From Cryptomeria japonica (lineage: Eukaryota; Streptophyta; Pinopsida; Cupressales; Cupressaceae): a stretch of DNA of 64,000 nucleotides. The translations under genes and the position numbers were made by a program. Numbering within the stretch: position 1 is the first letter of the stretch; the number at the start of each line of letters is the position of its first letter. This document shows positions 22,052-33,523 of the stretch, piece by piece. The notes beneath the pieces were generated by a model. The model was given only the letters and a program-made list of their open reading frames with translations. It had not been told where the DNA came from and did not search any database. The DNA is taken from positions 185,578,115-185,642,114 of the forward strand of contig NC_081413.1 of assembly GCF_030272615.1 (NCBI RefSeq). The letters are read 5' to 3'.

Positions 22052-23018
22052 AAAACTTCTTCAAATGCATTCTTTTGATGGGTTCCTTGAGTTGATCCCC
22101 ATCCTATGTTGATAGCTGATATGCTCCTAACCCAAATACTGTTGTGACCACAAATGGACCTAACCAGTTTGGTTCAAACTTTCCTTTCTTTTCTCAATCT
22201 AACTGGTTTTGTGGATTTTCCTTTACTACTAGTTTTCCAACTTGAAAGACTCGTGGTTTGACCTTGTAATTATAACTTTGACACATTCTTTGCTGATATA
22301 CCTTTAAATGATCAAAGGCATTTTGTCTTTGTTCATGGATCAATTCTAACTCTTACAATCTAGATACTTGTTGTTCTTCATCTGGGATAAGACCTTTTAA
22401 TGATACTCATATAGAAGGTATCTCTACTTCTATTGGTAGTATTGCTTCTGATCCATAAACAAGAGAGAAAGGTGTGACACCCATGGGTGTGTGGATACTA
22501 GTATGGTAGGCCCATAGAGAGGGATTCAATTGAATATGTCAATCTCTGCCAGCATCATTCACTATCTTTTTGAGGATTTTTAAAATAGTTCTGTTTGATG
22601 CTTTTACTTTGTCATTCCCTTGTGGATAGTAGGGTGTGGAAAATCTGTGTTGGATCTTGAATTTATCACATAGCTCTTGGACATCCCGATTCTTGAACGG
22701 TCGCCCATTATTAGTGATAATGGTCATGGGCATCCTATAGCGACAGATGACGTAGTTTAAGATAAATGCAACAATTTGTTTTCCTGTGATATTGATGAGA
22801 GGTACTACCTCAATCCTTTTTGTGAAATATTCTATAGCTACAAGGATGAATTTGTGACCATTGGATGAAGAAGGATTTATCTTTCCTACTAGATGAAGAC
22901 CCCATTGGTAGAAAGACCAAGATTTTGCTAAAGCATGAAGTTCTTGTGCTGGTGCATGAATCAAATTCCCATGGATCTGACATTGTTTGCATGTTCTAGC
23001 TATCTGAAAAATAATCAC
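22041..23018 (-). pseudogene. Gypsy integrase with all three catalytic residues substituted
   Basis: It includes the second half of the zinc-binding region (CKQC) and the core: WGLHLVGKINPSSSNGHKF, ITNNGRPFKN, FSTPYYPQGN. In relatives these positions read WGLD, TDNG and GQAE; here they are His, Asn and Lys, so the DDE triad is gone. Downstream YGSEAILPIE and the LGPF and LKKFYV end motifs are recognisable, with stops at several Gln/Trp positions. A frameshift near 23000 separates it from the upstream frame. Confidence 0.85.
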
Positions 23019-23955
23019 GTTCCATAGTTGGCCAATAATAGCCCAAGCATATGAGTTTTTTCAAAAGGGTAAGACCACTTGAATGAGTGCCACAAATGTC
23101 ATTATGGACTTCATTTAAGGCCTTCTCAAATTCTTCTTGTTCGAGACATCTTAAAAGAGTACCATCCAGACCTTGTTTAAACAGGGTATCCACAACAAGA
23201 GTATAATGGGAGGCTTGGTGAATAAATTTTCTCTTTTGATTTTTTGACAAGTCAAGAGGGAGGGTGTTATCATTTAGGTATGTATAAATTTGGCCATAGT
23301 GGAAGGAATCATGTCCAACAAGGTGACAGATAATTTGGGAATTAGGACAATCATGTGCAAGGCAAAACAACTCTTCCACCAGGAATTTGTAACACTCTTG
23401 ATTTTCCTGTGTCTGCAATAGAGAAGCAAGTGTTGCCATGGTGTCTACTTCTTTGTTGTCACTCTTCGAAATCTGCTGAAAATTTATTTGGACAAAGTAT
23501 TTCTTGACATCATCAACCATCTTCTTATAAGGAATTAGCTTTTCATCCTTTGTTTGATAATCATCATTGATTTAGTTGATGATGAGATGAGAGTCTCCAA
23601 AGACCTGTAGCTATGTAATGTTCCACTCTATGGCCATTTTGATTCCTGTGACCAAAGCTTCATATTGTGCTATATTGTTGGTGCATGAGAAGCTTAATTT
23701 GTACACTTTTGGAATTGTATGACCTTGTGGTGTGATGAATAGTATGCTTTCTCTTGATCCATGTTGTGTTCCATTATTGATGCCTACTCCTGGATTGATA
23801 TTCAGGTGATGTATTATAAGATTTGGATCTAACCCTGGAATGTCTGCATATGACCATCTTTTGATTTGCCTCCTTTTGAATAGTTCCAAATATTTTTGCC
23901 TTGCTAGTTCTAATAGAGAAGTTGTTGGATATAGATTAGTTGTGCCAATGTTAAC
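22996..23955 (-). pseudogene. Gypsy RNase H and integrase zinc-binding region; RT core deleted
   Basis: It starts with the sequence that normally leads into RT (WSYADIPGLDPNLIIHHLNINP) and at about 23778-23790 switches directly to the RNase H domain (FITPQGHTIP, YKLSFSCTNN, EALVTGIKMAIEWN, FGDS). The RT core including any YxDD motif is absent. A linker and the H-x-H half of the integrase zinc finger (VHNDICGTHSSG) follow. The first RNase H Asp region is also lost at the junction. Stops are present near 23573 and 23609. Confidence 0.82.
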
Positions 23956-23958
23956 TAC

Positions 23959-24480
23959 CTATGTTGGTTCTATTAGGATAGATGACCTCTCTTGATAAAA
24001 TTTAGGTAAGGTGTCAAATCTCCCATCTTTCGCCACCTCGAGGAGGTTTTCACCATTAGATGCATCCTTTCTTTTTACTTTTTCTCGGTCTAATGTTGCC
24101 AGTAAATGGTTTTCAGCATTAGACCTACTTAAGTTTTCTTTATTTTCATTTTTGCGACTAGGAGATTTGGCACCCACTTGACTCAAAGATACGTTAGTGA
24201 AATCCCTGGTGGAAGTTGGTGTGGGCTCGATTGCATTAATATATAAGGATATGACATGGTCATTAGGAAAGGTATCAATGGTGGCATGTCTTTCATTTTC
24301 CCAGTCAATAAGTTTAGGATGGATTAAGGGTAAAGGATCCTCAAGTTGAATTATTTCAAAGATATTATGGGTCATGACAGAGATGTTAGAGCTTTCAATA
24401 TGCATTTCAATGTATAGAACGATACTCTCGTCAGAATGATCTCTTGCAGGTAGCTCTTGTTCATCCTTGATTAAGTCCAA
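23959..24480 (-). pseudogene. Gypsy pol linker between protease and RT
   Basis: An open stretch of 173 codons, rich in charged residues, ending LPKFYQERSSIL just before the RT lead-in. It has no catalytic motif. It is placed by position between protease (25251-24790) and the RT start. Confidence 0.55.
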
Positions 24481-24789
24481 GTCAACTGAATGTGATTCTG
24501 ATTCAAGTGGGCTAGCTCCTAATGTTTGTCCTGCATACGTGTGAACTATATCGACATCTATATCTGCTTCTTCCCTTTCAATTTCAAGTTACCCTTGTTT
24601 GTTTTTCCATGATAGTGAATATTATCCATTCCCTCGATCTCTTAGCTACATTTATTTTTCCATGCTTGACAAAATTGAGGGAAATGATTGTTCCTTGGAT
24701 TGTGTGCTTGAAGATGATGTCTCTATGTTATGTGGAACAATGACCTCTTGAGTTGGTTTTATATTACTACACTGCAATGGATTTGAGTC

Positions 24790-25251
24790 TACTGAGATTG
24801 TGATTTCCTACCCATTGTCTGGAAATTTCAGGCACCAATGACATGTTGATGGAATAGCCTGTATTCCATGTATCCATGGTGTTCCCATGAGTATGTTGTA
24901 TGGTAAGTCCAAGTCTAGAACTTGGCATGCTATGTCTTTCTACAAAGGTCCCACTCTGATGGGTAATATCACCATTCCTTTAGAGGAATTCGCTTCCTCA
25001 TCATATGTTTTGAATGTGATCTTTTTCTGGGGATCAACTGCATCTTCTGAATAACCTAGAGCACAAACAAGACTCAATGAGAAAATGTTTAAGCCAGCTC
25101 CCCGATCTATTAGGACACATTTAACAAGTGTTCTATGAATGAGGACTTCAATTTGAAAGGAAGTGTTATGGGGATGTTGCAAGGAATCAATGCTTATATA
25201 TGAAGGAGATGGTCTTTGAATAGGATCCTCTGAAATAGGTTTGATGGCCAT
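24790..25251 (-). pseudogene. Gypsy aspartic protease
   Basis: Retropepsin-like: LIDRGAGLNIFSLSL where relatives have DGGAGLNI or DSGA, then the hydrophobic segment and LGTPWIHG. Replacement of the residue after the catalytic Asp by Arg may weaken it. The frame runs to a stop near 24810 and remains recognisable beyond. Its near-identical copy is at 31055-31498. Confidence 0.75.
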
Positions 25252-25263
25252 TATGGATATCCC

Positions 25264-25599
25264 TTAAGGAACTTCATCCTTGGGTCTATTGTTTGGTGAG
25301 GATGCTATGGAAGGTTCTTGCAAGTTTTTAAGAGGTGTAGGAATAGATGCCTTTGGAGAGTCATTTTGCTTATGGGGGGATGAGCCATTCCTAGACATAG
25401 GGGTGCAATTTTGATCTTCCTCAAAAAAATCCTTTAGGGATCTCTTTAAGAGTTGCATATGAGAGCCACCTTTCTTTGGAGATGCATTTGAATACTTGTG
25501 AGGTTTTGACATAGTTGGATTTTGATTTTGGACTTGTTTGATTTCTCTGATATGTTTACTAGTTATGTCTTCTTCTTGTATTTTGCTTTGGTATTCCAT
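25264..25599 (-). pseudogene. Gypsy gag C-terminal remnant
   Basis: A Lys/Ser/Pro-rich stretch of 111 codons directly upstream of protease on the minus strand. There is no zinc knuckle and no gag core upstream before the repeat blocks. It is assigned by position only. Confidence 0.4.
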
Positions 25600-26124
25600 G
25601 TTTCTATTCTCTTCAGCTATTTCAAATGTTTCTATTTCAGTTGCAAGGATTCAATTGTCTAAAAGGTGTTTCGATAAGTGACCAACTGTCAAGGTAGGTA
25701 TGATAGAGTGATATGACATGAAAAGATAATTCAAGTATTTATAGATTTGTAAGTTTTTTGATCTTAGTTTGGAGTGCAATGATGATGATTTTGATAAAAC
25801 CAATTCCAATAGAAATAATATATCCTATGATGTAGGACAAGGTTATCCTGATCAAACATTGTAGTTTCGTGATAGAGGATGATAGATCATGATGAGAAAC
25901 TATGTTTTGAGTGATCAGTTTATCAAACAAGGTGTGATGTTGCACTTTGAGATGTTAGATCTTAAACTTGTTGGAGATGAATACTTGAGAACCTTAGTGT
26001 GTCTTGCTTTGAATCTGTTTTAGCAAAAGATAACCTAATTAAGTGACCTGAGAAGATGACCTACTCTCTATGTTTGACTATCTGAGAAATGGGTTGTTTT
26101 TGTTTTCTGATTTTGGTGCAGTTT
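25600..26124. other. No gene seen
   Basis: AT-rich sequence between the gag remnant and the first 21-bp repeat block. I see no supported feature. Confidence 0.4.
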
Positions 26125-26480
26125 ATCGGAAATGCTAACAAAATGACCAAAAACGCTACTATACTGACTAGAAACATTGCTATATGGACCAGAAACACTG
26201 ACAAACTGACCAAAAACACTGATAAATTGGCCAAGAACACTGCTATACTAATCAAAAAATTGCTATAATGACCAAAAATGCTGACAAACTAGCCAAAAAC
26301 ACTGTTATACTAACCAGAAATGCTGCTATACTAACCAGAAATGCTGCTATATGGACCAAAAATGCTGACAAACTGACCATGAACACTGACAAACTAACCG
26401 AGAACACTACTATACTGACCAAAAATGCTGACAAGCTAACCAAGAACACCGAGGAACATACCAAAAATGCTATTCTATAG
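26125..26480. repeat. 21-bp repeat block A
   Basis: About 17 degenerate copies of a 21-bp unit such as CTGCTATACTAACCAGAAATG. Because 21 is a multiple of three, both strands stay open (a hydrophobic FLVSLSVFLV-like product on minus, NADKLTKNT-like on plus). Neither looks like a real protein. Confidence 0.8.
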
Positions 26481-26639
26481 TGCAATGACTCTAAAGTTCA
26501 AAACAATAATGTTTAGACTAAGCAAATTGGGTGTTTGAACTTAAGAGATTATTTTTTTGACCTAACTTTTTGATTTTTAGAGTCAGATAACTAAAATTTA
26601 GACCTAGCAAGTGCATACTAGAAGATCTAGTGTTGAAAA

Positions 26640-26790
26640 ATGAGCAATTTGACATTCAACCCAAAAGAGCCAATTTTTAGACCAAGGGAGATGACATTTA
26701 GACCGGAAGAGCTGACATTTAGACCAAGAGAGCTGATGTTTAGACCAAGAGTGTCGATGTTTAGACCAAGAACTTTGAAGCTTAAACTAG
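26640..26790. repeat. 21-bp repeat block B
   Basis: Copies of GACATTTAGACCAAGAGAGCT-like units with the same 21-bp period as block A but another consensus. Degenerate traces continue to about 26950. Confidence 0.7.
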
Positions 26791-26934
26791 TGATGTTAGA
26801 ACTTAGACAATGATTATTTTGACCCCAAGAGTTAATGTGTAGAATGAGAAAATTGATGTTTATACCTAGCAAGCTCAACCTTGGAGAGTTAATGTTGAAA
26901 TATGAAAAAGCTAACATTCATACCAAGAGAGCTA

Positions 26935-27275
26935 ACATTTAGACCAGAAGAGTGACTGTTTAGACCGTAGGTGTGACTGTTTGGACCATATGTGTGACTA
27001 TTTGGACTGTAGGTGTGACTATTTGGACTATATGTGCGATTGTTTGGACAGTATGTGCGACTGTTTGAACCGTATGTGCGACTGTTTGGACCGAAAGAGC
27101 TAATCTGCTGTGAAAGTTGTAAATTTGACAATTTGAGGTTTGAGTTTGCAATTTTTGTTGTATTTCATTTGATGATATCTTGACTTGACTGAAAGTGTGA
27201 CTGCTTGGACAGTAGGTGCAACTATTTGGACCATATGTGTGACTATTTGGACCGTATGTGCAATTGTTTGGATTG
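26935..27275. repeat. 21-bp repeat block C
   Basis: Units such as GTGTGACTATTTGGACTGTAG, about eight in 26935-27105 and four more in 27191-27275. The two parts are each followed by a related segment (CTTGTAAATTTGACAATTTG), so the block itself has been duplicated. Confidence 0.75.
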
Positions 27276-28390
27276 AAAGAGCTAATCTTTTATGAAACTT
27301 GTAAATTTGACAATTTGTGGGTTGAGTTTGCATTTTTTGTTGTATTTCAATGGATGATATCTTGACTTGACTTACAAACATAGAATTCAAATTGTATTTT
27401 TGTCCCAAAGGACACATAAGGTGTATGTTCAAGAAGCTTTAAAGAAAGCCCAAGTTTTCATGGGCTTTGAATAATTGAAAACACATCATTCAGTCTATCC
27501 TAAGGAGTTTGGCTTCATTATTAGTTCTTAGCCCACACTTGGCACCCTATCAGCTCACACAGTCTTGTCACCCCCTAAAGGGTGCCTATGTTTTTTCCTT
27601 TGCGAGAGCTAGTGGAGTCCCATTATGAGTCTAGCAATAAGGTCTCAAAAGGGGAGTTCACACATATGCTCAAGAGGGACATATGGTGAGTATCTTAAGG
27701 AGAGATTCTTCCCCTTCCATGCACTAATAATTTAATAATGTTTGGAGGTAAACCGGGTAGCTTCTAATTTTAATTGGAACTAGTAAGGGATTTGTTCAGT
27801 GCGTCGGGGTATAAACTCAATTAAGAGGTCTCCCAACCTTGAAAACCAAGGTTTGATATGCCCAAAGGTATGAAGGAGAGCTATTCCCGAGCACTACCGT
27901 TGACTTGATTTTCATCAAATCACTTTTATTTTATAGTGGGTTGGAGTACTTGGCATTAGCCATTTCCACTTGGGTCGTTCCCCTCTCACCGACCTTAATG
28001 GCTTTGGCCTTATAGTCTCCTCGAGAGGGCAGAACCACTAAAGATATGCACTATTGAAAGAAAAAGATGAGTCTGGATTTCTAATCACCTAAGAAAGGTG
28101 AGAGCATACTCACCTATCATCAAAACACATAAGACATATTTTTTCATTTCCATTGTAATTAGTCTATGTGCCTAATTTAACAAAATTAAGTGCAAAATCC
28201 TGTGGTTGCAAACAAAATTAGTAGTTTATATTGCATTCTTTGATGACAAAATAGTTTATGACTCTTGTCTTTCACAACAAAATAAGTACTTGCAAAACCA
28301 ATAATCTGCAAATTAGGTTCAGGAAAATGACAATCCAGAAGCAAAACTAAGGAATGCAACATACAATATTTGCCAAATCAATAAAAAACT
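27276..28390 (-). other. Gypsy leader region between repeat blocks C and D
   Basis: Noncoding leader of the minus-strand gypsy element, with no recognisable ORF and many short stops on both strands. It is shared almost base for base with 33524-34638. Confidence 0.5.
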
Positions 28391-28394
28391 AAAA

Positions 28395-28605
28395 ACACCA
28401 TCAAATTGACTAAGAATGCCATCATATGTGCCAAGAATGTTGCCAAATGGACCCAAAATGCTACTCTACACACCCGAAACGTTACTCTGCACACTAGAAA
28501 CACTGTTAAATAGACTGAAAATGCTATCAAATATACTCAAAATACTACAAAACATACCAAAAATGATAAGGTACAAACTGAAAATACTAAAACAGAGAAA
28601 AACAT
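28395..28605. repeat. 21-bp repeat block D
   Basis: About nine copies of a 21-bp unit such as ATGCTACTCTACACACCCGAA. It lies nearest the 5' LTR of the element. Confidence 0.7.
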
Positions 28606-28778
28606 AAAAACAGAGTTGAGAAGTCTCCCATAAATGCTATTTGAGATGTTGGGACGCTACAATAGAGACCAAGAACGTGATTCAGGAGCCCAAGAGAGCT
28701 AATCTTCCCACCAAAAGAGCTAATCAACCTATCAATGAAAATTTTTGCAAGAAAACTTGTTAAAGATCAAAGGGGCTA

Positions 28779-28797
28779 GGCCCCACGGGGGGCGCCA
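28779..28797 (-). other. Primer-binding site of minus-strand gypsy
   Basis: On the minus strand TGGCGCCCCCCGTGGGG follows the 5' LTR after a short TAAT spacer. TGGCGCC is a common start of gypsy primer-binding sites; I do not assign the tRNA. Confidence 0.65.
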
Positions 28798-28802
28798 ATT
28801 AA

Positions 28803-29838
28803 TGTGATGCTAAAAATGTGGTATATAAGAAAGGCATACACATATAATGAGATTATAAAACATAATGGAAAGCTTAATTGAAAACTAAATTTAAGATGCA
28901 AACTATAAACCTTCCTTGAAATGTCCCATTTTCCTCTATTCTTAAGGACCTTGAAGGTATTAGATTCGTTGTCTCTTAGCGGAGAAATGACCTCTAAAGT
29001 GGTAACTCAAGAGTTGAGTAGCTACTTGATCATGATTGATTATGCAAATGATATGAAATCCAATGCTATGATTAATCCAAAATGCTAATTACGAGATGAT
29101 TGAAATTAAAATTCCTATAGTAATGATGCTGAAAAATATGAATGCAAGGGATCCTTATTGCTCCAAAATGGGGGATATTTATAGGAATTCCAAGGCCAAA
29201 GATGAGGTGGTAGGAATCAATGGTCTAGATCTAATCTGAAGATATCAAGGGCCAATATAGAGGAAGTTGGAGAAGAGGTTTGAGGAAGGGACACTTCTCA
29301 TCTATGTGGTGACAAGTGTCAAGGAGCCTTGCTCATGAGAGGGCAAGTGTCCAAGGGAGGAGACATGTGGCAAAAGTGCCATGTGTCTCAAGGGGAGAAT
29401 ATCCACACCATGGGAGGTTAGGATAAGGAGGTTAGAATTTGCAAGATAGGATAGGGTTAGTTAAACCCAGGGTTAGGTGGAATGGGTTAGGTTAGGGGAT
29501 GGTTAAAAGCTAGGACCCATGTGGGTAATTTGAATTTAAAAATTTAAATAATAGGAAAAGACTAATTAATTTTCAACAACTCATAAATTGATTTGTTTTA
29601 ATTAATTAGGGGATTAGAAGAATTGATTAAATGGGGGGAGGATTAATTAATTTGAATTAATTAATCAAAGGGAGCTATTGAAATGAACCTATTAAATAAA
29701 TCCTTAGATTTATTAATAAGTAGATGAATGGGAGAATTTGATCAAATTGCTAATGAATTCAATTAAATTAGGAAGGGGGATTAATTAAATAATTGCATAT
29801 AAAATTAATTATCTTCAGACTATTTTTAGGTGTATACA
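28803..29838 (-). repeat. 5' LTR of minus-strand gypsy, 1036 bp
   Basis: It starts TGTGATGCTAAAAATG and ends GGTGTATACA, next to the target duplication ATAAC. It is uninterrupted, unlike the partner at 17658-20143. Confidence 0.9.
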
Positions 29839-29843
29839 ATAAC

Positions 29844-30206
29844 AAGTTGCAGATGAAGAAGTTTGGACCTTGCAGGATTTTGAGGAAGTTCAGTTCTAGA
29901 AATGCATATGAAGTGGAGTTACCAGATGATCTAAGTATTTCACTTGTTTTTAAAATTGCAGATCTTCATGAGTATCATGAACCAAAATTTAGTGAGGATA
30001 GTGTTACAGACATGGAGAAATAGTTCCCCCATAAGGAACCAGATCAAATTGAAGACATTTTGAATAGTAGGATTGGGCATAGTACCAAAAGCAGTCAGTA
30101 TAAAGAGTATCTTGTGAAGTGGAAGGACAAACCAATTGAAGATTCATCTTGGATTTATCAGGAAGAGGTAGACCACCTTGGTTTCCCTCTAACCCCAACA
30201 AAGTGA
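29844..30206 (+). pseudogene. Chromovirus integrase end and chromodomain
   Basis: This continues the frame broken at 17657: KKFGPCRILRKFSSRNAYEVELP, then a chromodomain (SRIGHSTKSSQYKEYLVKWK with DSSW) near 30070-30195, and a stop at 30204. One TAG at 30021 replaces an expected Gln. The chromodomain defines the element as a chromovirus, a clade that directs integration to chromatin marks. A near-identical copy lies at 36091-36453. Confidence 0.88.
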
Positions 30207-30249
30207 GCGGCTCACTTTTTCAATAACCTCAGATGTCTAATGCAGAAGT

Positions 30250-30554
30250 TTTTAGGTCTCGGAGATAGCTGAGAGGGGGGGAGGAGTGAATCAATTGTCA
30301 AGTAAATTTAAACCAAAAACAACTTATCCAAACCAAATGCTTAATACCAGTAAACCAAAGTTTATGCTGGTAAACAATTTATCAGTTAATTGTAGTACCG
30401 GTAAATATTAATGCATGAAACAGAGAGACAATAACATCCACAACACATAACACCAATATTTGTACATGGAAACCCTGTAAGGGGAAAAACCATAGTGGGA
30501 AACCTTACCCACAATCAAATGATACTACTGTAGATAGTATGTGTATACAAATGG
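30250..30554 (-). repeat. Copia 3' LTR start, cut by the gap
   Basis: Nearly identical to 36497-36801 and cut off by the N run. It carries hairpin B (30264-30299) and hairpin A (30466-30493). Confidence 0.85.
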
Positions 30555-31054
30555 NNNNNNNNNNNNNNNNNNNNNNNNNNNNNNNNNNNNNNNNNNNNNN
30601 NNNNNNNNNNNNNNNNNNNNNNNNNNNNNNNNNNNNNNNNNNNNNNNNNNNNNNNNNNNNNNNNNNNNNNNNNNNNNNNNNNNNNNNNNNNNNNNNNNNN
30701 NNNNNNNNNNNNNNNNNNNNNNNNNNNNNNNNNNNNNNNNNNNNNNNNNNNNNNNNNNNNNNNNNNNNNNNNNNNNNNNNNNNNNNNNNNNNNNNNNNNN
30801 NNNNNNNNNNNNNNNNNNNNNNNNNNNNNNNNNNNNNNNNNNNNNNNNNNNNNNNNNNNNNNNNNNNNNNNNNNNNNNNNNNNNNNNNNNNNNNNNNNNN
30901 NNNNNNNNNNNNNNNNNNNNNNNNNNNNNNNNNNNNNNNNNNNNNNNNNNNNNNNNNNNNNNNNNNNNNNNNNNNNNNNNNNNNNNNNNNNNNNNNNNNN
31001 NNNNNNNNNNNNNNNNNNNNNNNNNNNNNNNNNNNNNNNNNNNNNNNNNNNNNN
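30555..31054. other. Assembly gap, 500 N
   Basis: Exactly 500 N, a conventional scaffold gap size. ORFs that appear to run through it are artefacts. Confidence 0.99.
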
Positions 31055-31498
31055 CTGCCCATTGTCTGGAAATTTCAGGCACCAATGACATGTTGATGGA
31101 ATAGCTTGTATTCCATGTATCCATGGTGTTCCCAAGAGTATGTTGTATGGTAAGTCCAAGTCTAGAACTTGGCATGCTATGTCTTTCTGCAAAGGTCCCA
31201 CTCTGATGGGTAATATCACCATTCCTTTAGAGGAATTCGCTTCCTCATCATATGTTTTGAATGTGATCTTTTTTTGGGGATCAACTGCATCTTCTGAATA
31301 ACCTAGAGCACAAACAAGACTCAATGAGAAAATGTTTAAGCCAGCTCCCCGATCTATTAGGACACATTTAACAAGTGTTCTATGAATGAGGACTTCAATT
31401 TGAAAGGAAGTGTTATGGGGATGTTGCAAGGAATCAATGCTTATATATGAAGGAGATGGTCTTTGAATAGGATCCTCTGAAATAGGTTTGATGGCCAT
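31055..31498 (-). pseudogene. Gypsy aspartic protease, second copy
   Basis: Same as 24808-25251 with a few substitutions (for example at 31057, 31104 and 31135). The frame runs into the gap. It is probably not a separate gene. Confidence 0.75.
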
Positions 31499-31510
31499 TA
31501 TGGATATCCC

Positions 31511-31846
31511 TTAAGGAACTTCATCCTTGGGTCTATTGTTTGGTGAGGATGCTATGGAAGGTTCTTGCAAGTTTTTAAGAGGTGTAGGAATAGATGCCTT
31601 TGGAGAGTCATTTTGCTTATGGGGGGATGAGCCATTCCTAGACATAGGGGTGCAATTTTGATCTTCCTCAAAAAAATCCTTTAGGGATCTCTTTAAGAGT
31701 TGCATATGAGAGCCACCTTTCTTTGGAGATGCATTTGAATACTTGTGAGGTTTTGACATAGTTGGATTTTGATTTTGGACTTGTTTGATTTCTCTGATAT
31801 GTTTACTAGTTATGTCTTCTTCTTGTATTTTGCTTTGGTATTCCAT
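31511..31846 (-). pseudogene. Gypsy gag C-terminal remnant, second copy
   Basis: Identical in translation to 25264-25599 and part of the duplicated block. Confidence 0.4.
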
Positions 31847-32372
31847 GTTTCTATTCTCTTCAGCTATTTCAAATGTTTCTATTTCAGTTGCAAGGATTCA
31901 ATTGTCTAAAAGGTGTTTCGATAAGTGACCAACTGTCAAGGTAGGTATGATAGAGTGATATGACATGAAAAGATAATTCAAGTATTTATAGATTTGTAAG
32001 TTTTTTGATCTTAGTTTGGAGTGCAATGATGATGATTTTGATAAAACCAATTCCAATAGAAATAATATATCCTATGATGTAGGACAAGGTTATCCTAATC
32101 AAACATTGTAGTTTCGTGATAGAGGATGATAGATCATGATGAGAAACTATGTTTTGAGTGATCAGTTTATCAAACAAGGTGTGATGTTGCACTTTGAGAT
32201 GTTAGATCTTAAACTTGTTGGAGATGAATACTTGAGAACCTTAGTGTGTCTTGCTTTGAATCTGTTTTAGAAAAAGATAACCTAATTAAGTGACCTGAGA
32301 AGATAACCTACTCTCTATGTTTGACTATCTGAGAAATGGGTTGTTTTTGTTTTCTGATTTTGGTGCAGTTTA

Positions 32373-33523
32373 CCGGAAATGCTAACAAAATGACCAAAAA
32401 CGCTACTATACTGACTAGAAACATTGCTATATGGACCAGAAACACTGACAAACTGACCAAAAACACTGATAAATTGGCCAAGAACACTGCTATACTAATC
32501 AAAAAAATTGCTATAATGACCAAAAATGCTGACAAACTAGCCAAAAACACTGTTATACTAACCAGAAATGCTGCTATACTAACCAGAAATGCTGCTATAT
32601 GGACCAAAAATGCTGACAAACTGACCATGAACATTGACAAACTAACCGAGAACACTACTATACTGACCAAAAATGCTGACAAGCTAACCAAGAACACCGA
32701 GGAACATACCAAAAATGCTATTCTATAGTGCAATGACTCTAAAGTTCAAAACAATAATGTTTAGACTAAGCAAATTGGGTGTTTGAACTTAAGAGATTAT
32801 TTTTTTGACCTAACTTTTTGATTTTTAGAGTCGAATAACTAAAATTTAGACCTAGCAAGTGCATACTAGAAGATCTAGTGTTGAAAAATGAGCAATTTGA
32901 CATTCAACTCAAAAGAGCCAATTTTTAGACCAAGGGAGATGACATTTAGACCGGAAGAGCTCACATTTAGACCAAGAGAGCTGATGTTTAGACCAAGAGT
33001 GTCGATGTTTAGACCAAGAACTTTGAAGCTTAAACTAGTGATGTTAGAACTTAGACAATGATTATTTTGACCCCAAGAGTTAATGTGTAGAATGAGAAAA
33101 TTGATGTTTATACCTAGCAAGCTCAACCTTGGAGAGTTAATGTTGAAATATGAAAAAGCTAACATTCATACCAAGAGAGCTAACATTTAGACCAGAAGAG
33201 TGACTGTTTGGACCGTAGGTGCGACTGTTTGGACCATATGTGTGACTATTTGGACTGTAGGTGTGACTATTTGGACTATATGTGCGACTGTTTGGACAGT
33301 ATGTGCGACTGTTTGAACCGTATGTGCGACTGTTTGGACCAAAAGAGCTAATCTGTTGTGAAAGTTGTAAATTTGACAATTTGAGGTTTGAGTTTGCAAT
33401 TTTTGTTGTATTTCATTTGATGATATCTTGACTTGACTGAAAGTGTGACTGCTTGGACAGTAGGTGCAACTATTTGGACCATATGTGCGACTATTTGGAC
33501 CGTATGTGCAATTGTTTGGATTG
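32373..33523. repeat. 21-bp repeat blocks A-C, second copy
   Basis: Block A lies near 32373-32728, B near 32888-33038 and C near 33183-33523, matching 26125-27275. One extra A near 32507 shifts the phase in block A relative to the first copy. Confidence 0.75.

Larger units (their letters stand above)
17658..29838 (-). mobile_element. Minus-strand Ty3/gypsy element, 12.2 kb, non-autonomous, TSD ataac
   Basis: LTRs are at 17658-20143 (3' LTR, enlarged by an insertion) and 28803-29838 (5' LTR), flanked by ATAAC at 17653-17657 and 29839-29843. On the minus strand the order is PBS, leader with 21-bp repeats, gag remnant, protease, linker, RNase H, integrase, 27-bp repeat, 3' noncoding region, polypurine tract. 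The RT core is missing. All coding parts carry defects, so movement would depend on another element. Confidence 0.92.

Noticed and set aside
21838-22112. Phe-rich plus-strand ORFs
   Set aside because: Complement of the 27-bp repeat; low complexity.
26061-26485. Hydrophobic repeat protein (FLVSLSVFLV units) and its plus-strand partner
   Set aside because: Both strands are open only because the repeat unit is 21 bp; composition follows the repeat and there is no other sign of coding.
26125-28605. CRISPR-like array
   Set aside because: The 21-bp units are contiguous and diverged with no unique spacers, in a plant retrotransposon leader.
30505-31498. ORFs running through the N gap
   Set aside because: Unknown bases cannot support coding; only the protease part outside the gap is real.
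32308-32733. 141-codon minus-strand ORF as a separate gene
   Set aside because: Second copy of repeat block A; it is longer only because of a one-base difference between the two copies.
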